This document shows, piece by piece, positions 33,113-41,576 of a DNA stretch of 64,000 bases; positions within the stretch are counted from its first letter, which is position 1; every line of letters starts with the position of its first letter. The position numbers and the translations under genes are program-made. The notes beneath the pieces were generated by a model. It saw only the letters and a list, made by a program, of their open reading frames with translations, did no database searches and was not told the origin of the DNA. The stretch lies in assembly GCA_019400425.1 (NCBI GenBank), contig JAFREE010000005.1, forward strand, positions 310,001 through 374,000, in the 5' to 3' direction. This DNA comes from Hymenochaete sp. R1 (Eukaryota; Basidiomycota; Agaricomycetes; Hymenochaetales; Hymenochaetaceae).

Positions 33113-34316
33113 ATGTCCAGTACTGGCAGAAAGCGCTCGCCTTCTCAGATGGAAACCGGAACCAGCACTGGGCCTCGCAAGAGCAAGAAGCCCAAGGGCC
33201 CGGAAGCAGAGGCCGATGAGCACAAGCGGCGTGCGTTGGTTGACGAGATTTTCCATTTCAGAGACACGCCAATAGAGAGCATCGAAGCCTCCAAACAGGT
33301 GGACGTGATCAGAGAGCGACTGCAGAAGATCAAGGAGTATTCGGAAATGAAGGCCGATAGGGCGCGCAAGGACGATGCTGTATCAAAGAGACGCGAGGAA
33401 ACTTACCGTTGTCTTCAGCATCTTCACCGAGCTATGGGATCGTGCCTTAGGTGGACAGCCGAATCTTCGTCGTCCGTCCTCAGAGAGATTGCTCCCTCAC
33501 TGGGAAATCACGGGCTACAGCGAGGCGTACAGGAAAATGCGGCAGAAACTCGCAAATTTTGATAAGCACGAACAGTTGAACGATCCTATGGTCCTCGATG
33601 GACTGATAGAGGGCATTCCAGATGAAAACATAACCCAGAAGCTTTTGGAAGTGGACGAACTGGATCTCGACCAACTCACGACCGAGCTCAAGTTCTATAT
33701 CAAAGCAGGACTAGCCTCGAAAGGACAAATAGCACATTCGTGGACCCCAGCCGTACGCGAGGAGCACTTAAACCGACTGCGCGATCTTATCACCCGAGCA
33801 CAGGGTGGCCGAGAAAAGGTGGCTGGCCTCTCTTTTGATTCTGCGTCCTTTCTCGTTCAAGATCGCACGCTCCTTCTCTTTGCGAGACGAATCTTTAGTA
33901 CTCTGGATGATGCAGTTCGTTTGCACAAGGGCTCCCTTCTGTCTCAGACTCTCCAGTCTGAGCAACTTCCGGATCCGGGCCTATTGCTTGCCAGTGGCTC
34001 CGATGAAGACCGTACCGACCATGCGGTCAAGGTTGCAAAGTGGGTTCTTGGATACGCTTTTCAGGGATTCTCCACAAACCGATATCGCAGTCGAAAAGAA
34101 CATGAGGATATTCGAGATGATATGCAAGCATTGCTTTCACGTATTTTTGACGTCCGGAAATACGCACTGGGCGCAAAGAATTGGCCTGATAAAGTTCCAC
34201 TGGAGAACACTATGCTAACAAAGGATGAGATGCTTGAACTTTTTCGTGAGGCTCAAAAAAGGGTCGAACAGAGATTGGGGTTTGCAGAGAAAGCACTCAG
34301 GCTTAATGAAGAGTGA
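33113..34316 (+). CDS. Paralog C of the unnamed family, interrupted by a one-base frameshift
   Basis: The N-terminal part (33113 to about 33404) reads MSSTGRKRSPSQMETG, a basic cluster, then FRDTPIESIEAS and VIRERL. The rest is in the +1 frame (about 33405-34316): VVFSIFTELWDR, LRRPSSERLLP, LDLDQLTTELKFYIKAGLA, HLNRLRDLITRAQGGRE, VAKWVLGYAFQGF and a C-terminal charged helix. Laid against paralog D, both parts align without gaps if one base is ignored in the stretch 33403-33408. No intron could explain a one-base shift. The copy may therefore be a recent pseudogene or carry an assembly error. The downstream 313-codon frame is otherwise intact. C is closest to D, sharing DTPIESIEAS exactly. The function is unknown. 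Confidence 0.7.
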
Positions 34317-35327
34317 GTTTCTTTCATCTTGGGCGAGGGATGCGGTGTGTTGTACATAGATATAGTCTCGCAAAGGATGCACTCTGAGTCCAGCAGGATT
34401 TAGTAACGCGTTCGTGTATTGAGTAACTACATAACAATGGACAACCTAGGTAGACGATGCGTCAATCGGTAGACTTACCATTAACCCCAGCCAACGCCAG
34501 GTTTTGAGCAAGAGGCTTAACCTCCAAGCAGCTGGTCTGATCTTGAGTTTCGACGATGACGACAGAGCTCAATGGTCGAGCGCGAAGCGAAGTGTCGTCT
34601 TTTAGGCATGAGAAACACTTTCTAAAAGGGGGATACCAGATATTCTTGACGCAAATCGGTCCCTCGTCTTCAAAGTGTCTCGCCTTACCCTGTTCTATCA
34701 TGATGTCTACTGATGAAAATTCAAACTCCCCTTGAAAAGTCACGAAATGATTGCTGACATGAGTTTATTACTGCGGCCTTACGCCCTCTTTGCGGTCAAG
34801 GTAAGCAAGAAGAATCATACAAGAAAGTTTGCTCTTTCGCTTTGATATCCACTGCAACTTTATTCGGCTACTGACATTTCTGAATAGATGACTATGCATG
34901 TAATGCAGACTCGGACGTTGCTCCAGGTCGCTGAGAATAGCTCCAAATATCTCTTTTTTGCGGGCTGGTGTAGCATGGACATGTATAAGGGATGTGGACG
35001 TGATGTTACGGTGCTGATAGCCGTAGCGCAAGTCAACAGCCAGCACTTTGCAAACTTCGACGTGCGACTAAAAAGGCGGAAGAAATGAACTATCATGGAC
35101 GCCTACAATTGACACGTTTGAGCTGGACAAACGCACGGTGGAATGGTAAGTATGCAGTCTTCCTTGAACATTGAGAACTACCTGCCAAAATGAGAGGCCA
35201 AAACTTTGCCTCGTCTGCTGGAACATCGGGCATTCTGATTTGACTTAGTATACTTTCTTCTCAAGAAGCCGTCTCACTCAATCGTTCCCCGTTTCTTCAT
35301 CATGGTAGTGAAGGCATTCAGGAAATA
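34317..35327. other. Spacer between paralogs C and D, partly coding on the minus strand
   Basis: 34480-35067 probably contains minus-strand exons (separate entry). Around 35235-35250 a minus-strand ATG opens MPDVPADEAKFWPLIL. It looks like a protein start, but I could not connect it in phase to the exon beginning at 35067. Confidence 0.35.
34480..35067 (-). CDS. Probable exons of an unrecognised multi-exon gene
   Basis: Three minus-strand segments look coding and join in phase. One starts at 35067 after a pyrimidine-rich acceptor (TTTTTAG): SHVEVCKVLAVDLRYGYQHRN, then HVHATPARKKEIFGAIL. The next is 34851-34821 (DIKAKEQTFF), with donor GTATG. The third is 34753-34480: NHFVTFQGEFEFSSVDIMI, then CVKNIWYPPFRKCFSCLKDD, and the donor GTAAGT. 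The donor of the first segment (about 34905-34930) is unclear and weak in all options, and neither the start codon nor the last exon is settled. The product has no motif I recognise. Competing plus-strand readings exist across part of this region, so treat it as tentative. Confidence 0.35.
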
Positions 35328-35655
35328 ATGGATACAACTCGGCTCATAGAGCATCGTTCGCTACCGGTTTTAGGTTACTCTCCAACTTCGACTATGCAAA
35401 GAAAGTTGACTCCAATCAGTACGTAGGGATTCGCCCTATCTACTCTCCCCCAGTTTCCAGCAGCTACTCATAAATGACTCATCAGGTACGCTTCAAATAC
35501 AATGTGGCGCCTCAACTCAAAGTATCAAAAAGAAGATTAGGTTACCTTGCTTCAAGTTTGCTTCCCAGCCTGAGGGTGAAGAGCACGTAAGAGGCGTTTC
35601 TGTTACCGTGACGGTAGCTTACTTCGGTAGTTTGCAACTGCTGACATGCGAATAA
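35328..35655 (+). CDS. Candidate two-exon 86-aa gene
   Basis: The ATG at 35328 (MDTTRLIEHRSLPVLG) leads through a donor GTACGT at 35419 and acceptor ATCAG (35485) to a second open exon (LQIQCGASTQSIKKKIRL), with TAA at 35653-35655. The splice keeps frame and both exons look plausible. There is no family match I can recall, and the interval also serves as the promoter of paralog D. Confidence 0.25.
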
Positions 35656-35743
35656 GAATGCAAGGGGAAGTTTCAACTTTACGCCCCAAATCAATCAATC
35701 TCACTCGAACCCCCTCGAAATCGTCTGGATAGTCTCTTGAAGT

Positions 35744-35812
35744 GTACGTCTCAAACTTTCTCTACCTCTTAAACGAGAATCTGTTCTTAAACGTCACCTT
35801 TCGCTTCTGCAG
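35744..35812 (+). other. 5'-UTR intron of paralog D
   Basis: The donor GTACGTC at 35744 and acceptor TTCTGCAG at 35812 leave six exon bases (ATCACC) before the ATG at 35819. It is equivalent in position to the introns before the ATG of A, B and C. Confidence 0.55.
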
Positions 35813-35818
35813 ATCACC

Positions 35819-37027
35819 ATGGCTGACAGTGGCTCAAAACGCACGACCGCTCAATTGGGTACAGAGATGAAAGTCGGGTCTAGCAAGAGGGTCAAAGTTG
35901 AGCAGTCAGACAAGCGTCGTACTGTCCTCGAAAAGATTCGCCGATTTAAAGACACGCCGATAGAAAGTATCGAAGCTTCCGAACAGGAGGCTACGATTAG
36001 AGAGCGACTTGATCTCCTCGTGGAATACACAAACATAGACTTCGAAAGGATCAGTAAAGGCGGAGCCACAGATCAGAGATACGAAGAGTCAATTGAGGTT
36101 TTATCCATCTTCGACGAGGTACGAAATCAAGCTTCAAGTGGAAGCACGGACCTTCGGAAGATCCACGTGGCGAGGCTGTTGCCTATCAGCGAGCTAGAAT
36201 ACTACAACAAAATCTACATCAAGATCAAGGGCAGAATCAGACAAATGAAAACCAAAGAAATTTTGAAGGACTTATCTGTCCTCAACAATATTGTAGAAGA
36301 TGTTCCGGGCGAGAATGTAACGATTTTTCTCTCAGTCGATGAGCTTGAACTTGAACAACTCGAGTTTGAGCTCAAGTTCTACGTCAAGGCGACATTAGCC
36401 TCCGAAGGGAAAATTATGAAGGAATGGAAACTGGCAGACTGCGAGGAGCATTTAACGCGACTGCGCGGCCTCGTCATTCGAGCGCAGGGTGGCAAAGAAA
36501 CTTTGTATGGCATGTCTATGGATCACCCATCTCTCCTCGTCAATGATCTCGATCTTCTCGTGTATGCGAAAGACGCGTTAAAGCAGCTACTTCATACTGT
36601 TCACCAATTCAAGGGCCGTCTCTTGTCCGAGGCTTTTAATTCGGAGACCACTCGGCCTCCTGAACCCAACTCTTTGTGTACAATAGAGGCGGATGAAGAT
36701 CACGGTGCACATGCAGTTGAAATTGCAAAGTGGGCCATAGGTTATGGTTTTCATGGATTCGCGAAGCGCCACAACAGGACTCACGAAGAGCACGGAAGAA
36801 TCTGGAATGATATGTACAGGGCGAATGAGAGGATTGAGGAAGTCCTGGAATATGCAAAGAAAAAAGAGACTTGGCCTGCTGATATTCCACTCGCGGATAC
36901 ATCAATAACGAGGGAAGAGCTGTTAGAACTCTTGAAGGATGTTAAGAAAAGATTCAACAAGAGGAGGGAATACGTAGAGAAGGCTCTTGGGGATCAGCTC
37001 GAATATTATTCAATTATGACGCTATGA
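35819..37027 (+). CDS. Paralog D of the unnamed four-copy family, 402 aa
   Basis: This is an intact, intronless frame. It starts MADSGSKRTTAQLG with a Lys/Arg cluster (SSKRVKVEQSDKRR). The order of blocks is: DTPIESIEAS and IRERL (about residues 48-65), VLSIFDEVRN, VARLLPISELEYYNKIY (about 122), a central LELEQLEFELKFYVKATLA, EEHLTRLRGLVIRAQGGKE (about 215), VEIAKWAIGYGFHGF (about 300) and IEEVLEYAKKK (about 340), with a final charged helix. It is helical and polar, with no membrane segment. D is the best-preserved reference copy for the C frameshift. Similarity to A and B is lower but runs end to end. Function and family are unknown. Confidence 0.8.
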   Translation: MADSGSKRTTAQLGTEMKVGSSKRVKVEQSDKRRTVLEKIRRFKDTPIESIEASEQEATIRERLDLLVEYTNIDFERISKGGATDQRYEESIEVLSIFDEVRNQASSGSTDLRKIHVARLLPISELEYYNKIYIKIKGRIRQMKTKEILKDLSVLNNIVEDVPGENVTIFLSVDELELEQLEFELKFYVKATLASEGKIMKEWKLADCEEHLTRLRGLVIRAQGGKETLYGMSMDHPSLLVNDLDLLVYAKDALKQLLHTVHQFKGRLLSEAFNSETTRPPEPNSLCTIEADEDHGAHAVEIAKWAIGYGFHGFAKRHNRTHEEHGRIWNDMYRANERIEEVLEYAKKKETWPADIPLADTSITREELLELLKDVKKRFNKRREYVEKALGDQLEYYSIMTL

Positions 37028-37267
37028 TATGCTCGGTAGATACGGTACACCTGCTGTATAACTATGGATTTTTTTAGGTCTTCAAGTTGGCATTTTGCAG
37101 CAAGTATATTGTTCAAATTACTCGCGGCAGCGGTATCTTGAATGGTTCTGAAAAACTGCAATCATCTCCATCTCCATCTGTCTTAAACAAGCGAGAAAAT
37201 CGTACTGTTGCCAGTTACAATGAGTAGTTAAAAAAAGAAATCAAAAAGGAACTAATAAACTATAAAA
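37028..37267. other. 3' flank of paralog D
   Basis: A short AT-rich spacer between the stop of paralog D and the minus-strand tRNA gene. It also contains the T-rich trailer of that tRNA on the minus strand. Confidence 0.4.
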
Positions 37268-37351
37268 TGTTTCAGCCAGGAATCGAACCTGGAACCTTCT
37301 GTGCACATTATCAATGTTAGACAGAAATCATAACCGCTAGACCACTGAAAC
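37268..37351 (-). tRNA. tRNA-Val (anticodon AAC) with an 11-nt intron
   Basis: The minus strand begins GTTTCAGTGGTCTAGCGG and ends with the matching CTGAAAC plus discriminator A. The T arm is GGTTCGATTCC. The anticodon stem TCTGT/ACAGA encloses a loop C-T-A-A-C-A then C, interrupted after position 37 by the intron TTGATAATGTG. A34 would be modified to inosine, reading GUU, GUC and GUA. A T-rich trailer (TTTTAT) follows. Mature sequence is identical to the tRNA at 59983; only the intron differs. Confidence 0.92.
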
Positions 37352-38596
37352 GATACAAATGGAGTCGATGTTACTAATATTACCCTTCAAAATATTTGTG
37401 AGTTAGGACGACCGCCGACCAGAAGGCCGAACTGGCTCTCCTCACCTTTTTGCTGCCATGTATTCCCAGTCTACGTCCTCGGTCCTGCCCAGACTCAGCG
37501 TGTACAGCCCAGCCTAGCTCTTTATCTCGACTTTTGACCGGATCGGATCATGTTAAGCCTATTTGTTATTTCTCCCAGGCCAGGACGTCTGTTCAATTCT
37601 GGGCTTGCGCAAACTCCGAGAAGCCGACACGCCCGTCTATCATCTAAGCGCTCGTTTCGTTTATTGTCCGAAACGTGGCTCCGCCCCAACGCAAAATGAT
37701 AAGGAGGAAAGAAAGGAAGAAAGAACCTGAAAGAAAGAAGATCCCAATCCTGACGAGGACAGACCGAGGAGTATGCAGGCTTGAAAAACGTCCCTCACAT
37801 TAATGGTTTTAGGAAGCCGTTAGGTATGAATTCGAAGCTGGGTTCTCGCGTTCAGGTTTGACCGATATTTGCGTAGGGGTCCTTGAACGGTGACGATAGA
37901 AAGCCTCGACTCCAACATGAGGTTTGCCGACAGGCTAAAGAGGCCAAGGGTCGGACCTGGAGGTCTACTTAAGAGGCGAAAGGGAGAGTGATGAACGTCA
38001 TCTCTGACTTGACCCCCCGCCGTGCCTTTCAACTCTCGAGCCTCGCTCGGAATTTCCTTTGTCGTGCTATTTAGAGGTGAGTTGTAAAAGCTTTTGGATT
38101 TTCTTTTCCTTCTTCTGACGATTCATCCCTACGCGCCCAGCATACCGAGGATTTCGTGGCCTCACATCTACATCTGAGAAAAGCTAGCTTGGCGTGCCCA
38201 GAGCTTTCAAGAAAGCTTTGGAATTGCCCAAGACTGCAAAGACAGTATCTTGTGCCTCGTTCAAGCCACAAACCACAAACGACTCTTCTCTATATACATT
38301 GTTCCTTCTTAAACATCCAAGCAAGACAAGACGATATTATCCCTCCGTTCTTGTCTCATCTGCGACGACTTGAACACGTCTCTTCGCACTTCTGCAGCCA
38401 ACCACGACGCTTCTCGCTCTCGTTGAGGGAAGCTGCGGAGCTAAGCTAACGAAATCCTTTCTCAGAATAACATCGACGTCTTTTACCAACCACCGGTATC
38501 TATCCTACCCTAGCTGACAGGCGCATTGGCAACCACATTCAAGCCTTATCTCTCGTTACACCCATACCCTCATCTTCGTTTCCAACCACAATTACG
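37352..38596. other. Intergenic region upstream of the membrane-protein gene
   Basis: About 1.2 kb with no supported exon. The last 250 nt are C/T/A-rich, as in other promoters here. Short open frames on both strands lack splice support. Confidence 0.45.
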
Positions 38597-39295
38597 ATGG
38601 CACCCTCGCGCACATCGACATCCTCTCTCCAATCTTCCTCACCCGCCTCCATTCTCATCACCGCCGTCCTCCCAAAACGATCCGAAGCCAACCCACGCAA
38701 GTCCCCAGACGCAGCCCTCATCGGCGGAGTCATCGCAGGCGTCGCCTCTCTTCTCCTTCTCGCCCTCATCTTGTTCATCTTATACCGTACCCGGCACAAA
38801 CACTGGCTCATACCGCCTGCGTCCAGGACCCCCAGTCTACCTCTCGCAGGAGCCAGTTCAGTCGGCGGAGAAGGAGAAGGAGGAAAAGACGATGAGTCGG
38901 AGAAGGGGCGAGACGACAGGTCGAAGAAGGGAATGGACTCGTCGACGTCCGTGTTGGCGAGGGAGAAATCGCAGGAAGGCGAGAAAGGCGGCTCGGGAAC
39001 GGGTACTCTCACGAGCGTCGTACCGTCCTTTCCCCCATCCCCGTCCTCGTCATTACGCCCCGAGCCGCGCTCAAGACCACGATTACCAGACGAACATCCG
39101 TCTACTGGCAGTTCCACCTCCGCGAGCAACAGTAACGACAAGTCCAGCTCGCCGGCACCGGCACCGACAGTGACATCAACACCAGCCCGCCTACTTTCGA
39201 AAGACGGAAAAGCCCGTGCACTGAGCCCAACGCCCGAGCCGATCGTCATCATGAGGGACAAACACGCCCCGGGCCATGGTTCAAGTACACCTTAA
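38597..39295 (+). CDS. Small single-pass membrane protein, 232 aa
   Basis: This is a single exon starting MAPSRTSTSSLQSSS. A short Ser/Thr-rich N-terminal part (about 40 residues) is followed by one membrane segment, about residues 41-63 (ALIGGVIAGVASLLLLALIL), then RTRHKH as a positive stop-transfer signal. The remaining 165 residues are low complexity, rich in Ser/Pro/Glu/Lys, and presumably cytosolic. The layout is that of fungal single-pass surface proteins of the mucin-like sensor type, but the outer part is too short to call it a wall sensor. No cleavable signal peptide is evident. The function is unknown. Confidence 0.65.
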   Translation: MAPSRTSTSSLQSSSPASILITAVLPKRSEANPRKSPDAALIGGVIAGVASLLLLALILFILYRTRHKHWLIPPASRTPSLPLAGASSVGGEGEGGKDDESEKGRDDRSKKGMDSSTSVLAREKSQEGEKGGSGTGTLTSVVPSFPPSPSSSLRPEPRSRPRLPDEHPSTGSSTSASNSNDKSSSPAPAPTVTSTPARLLSKDGKARALSPTPEPIVIMRDKHAPGHGSSTP

Positions 39296-41576
39296 ATTAA
39301 AACCATACACGAGAGCGTCCAAAGTAGTCTTTCGCATACATCCTCATGGACGAACGAGCGGACACGAAAATGAAGGATCACATATCAACGCCCTCTCCCT
39401 TCGTAATGAACAGCAAATCTCAGTATCTAGGGATGAAGAGTTCGAATGCTCGGGTATCGGCGTTCTACATTCCCTACTCACTCTGTGCACATAAAACCAA
39501 TTCTTTCCTTCGGGACATCGGATGGCGGCAGGGTTATCTCCCCGCCTCTCTATTTTGATCTCTCGTGTGTCCTCATCTTCTAGTTCTTTTGCACCTTCCC
39601 CGGAAACGCCACGATGGATTTTGAACGGGGTTTATGACGGTGTAGGGGATGGTATCGATCGAGCGCTTATGGTCGTATCTTAACTGTACTACTACATGTG
39701 TATATAACGTCATGTACTACCACTGGAACATGGACTTTCGTACCATACATCATGATGTACTGTTATTATGATAATACCAAGAGGTTGTCCTTAGCAAACA
39801 CAAGGACTTATAGTTCTTTACTTTTTCTACTGTGCGCAGAGTTGGACCGCTTGCTCCTTACAATTCATCTTTCATCCCGATCTCGGTCACCAAGTCCATA
39901 CAATCTTAAACGAATTCACACAATTCCATATTGTACTCATTTATCTTTCGTTCGTATTCGTATTTCGTATTCATGTACAACAGATTCATTTCTTCTTTTA
40001 CTTTCACTTTCACCATCAAATCCTCCCCTTCATACCGACGTTCCCCCTTCCGCGTTCCGATCCGAGTCCTCCAAAGAAAATAAGAAACGGGACCGAGAAT
40101 CGAGCCGAACAGGGAGAGAGAAAAGAATGCGATCCAAAGAATTAAGACAGGGGAGGTCGAACGTCGAAAACACATTAGCAACTTGAAGGTCGTAGAAAGG
40201 AGCGTAAATACGGACGAGCGAAAAGCAAATGTGCATTAAAACCGTACCCGTCATCAAAAGAGAGGGAGAAGGAAAGGGGAGAAGTAATAGTCGATCTCGT
40301 GAACGTATAAAGGCAAAAACCCATAGCGTAGCGTAACATAAACATAAACCGTAGCATATCATTAAACGTCAGAAAGGGAACGAATAAAGAGGAAAGGGAC
40401 GGCAGCCGGGGGATGGAGAAAGGGAAGGAAATAGACCGAGACGACATTGTACAAGTACAGATGTAGGAATACACATTAAACGCCGATAATCGTCGCCTTT
40501 TCTTTTTCTTTCATCGACTTTTGAGTCTTCGACAGAATCTGCGTGTTGTGTATTGCGGACGTTGGACCCAGAAAATGATGCAGGGGAGGGGGAAGTGAGT
40601 GAGATGAGGATGGGATGGACTGACAGATTATAAATTATCGGACGAAAGGAGAAACGAGTGGTCTCGAGGACTTAAACTGAGCGGCCGCACGACGACACAA
40701 GGCGAAGAGGAATCGGTGGGGAAGTCAGAGTGCGAGCGGGACGAGAATAGATGTGGATGTCAGACAAAGGGGAAGGGATTAAAAAGCAAGGCGCGAAACT
40801 TCAAACTGAAAAGTTTTTTTTGTGAAGAAACGCAAACGAGAAACGGAGATGGTATAAGCAGGCACACGAAGACACGAAGACAAAACACAAGGGCACAAGC
40901 ACACAGAGCTCGGATAGCAGCGACGACGAAAAAAAAAGTTAAGAAAAGGAATTGACTGACGGAGAAAGAAAGAGACGAGACAAAAGCAATCGCAAGAAAG
41001 AAAAGAGCAATAAACACGAAGGAAAACATATAAGACAAGGACTTGATTAGGATGAGGGGATGGATAATCGTCTAAGGGGAAGGGTTCGCGAGACGAGTAA
41101 AACTGAAAGACTTAAAAAAGAGGAAAAAGAGGAAACATAGTACATAACATAATGCATGGGAGAGGGTGAGGGAGAAAAAAAGAAGAAAAGAAAAGAGAAA
41201 AAGATAAGAAACAAATAGGAAATTCTGATTTTCTAATCACGAGACTTCATTCTTACTTCTTTAACTCAAAGCCAAAGCACTGGAGGGCGAAAGGCAAGAG
41301 GAAGTAGGGAATATTTTGCCGGCGCACAAGAGAACTACGTCGACCCGCGCCGCGCTCCTCATCACTCGACTCTCAACATAACACATTGCGCTCGTCCCGT
41401 TACTCTCTTCTTCGGGGCAGGACGAGACAAAGCACTTTCTCTCATTTTTAATGCGGGACGCGAGAACCATCTGATCACAAAGGAACGTAAGTAACCAAAA
41501 AAAAGGAAAAGAAACCAACAGAAAAAAAAACTCACATCCTCCCAGTAATTCGCGCTCGGACACAATCGCAGTAAAC
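39296..41576. other. Intergenic region, purine-rich on the plus strand near its right end
   Basis: No gene is supported between 39296 and about 41260. From about 40380 to 41240 the plus strand is A/G-rich, which is T/C-rich in the sense of the minus-strand gene that ends at its right. 41261-41560 may hold extra terminal exons of that gene: a frame reading ANYWEDMVLASRIKNERK can be reached only by a 26-nt intron, too short to trust. Confidence 0.4.

Noticed and set aside
35249..35418. Plus-strand exon chain from 34760 to 35590 as one gene (MSLLLRPYALFAVK onward)
   Set aside because: It has good splice sites, but it overlaps the minus-strand exons, which read more like protein. Both cannot easily be right, so only the short 35328-35655 model is kept, at low confidence.
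38526..39173. 215-codon frame overlapping the membrane-protein gene
   Set aside because: It is in another frame, rich in Pro/Arg/His, with no membrane segment. The frame from 38597 has a clear transmembrane helix and stop-transfer signal.
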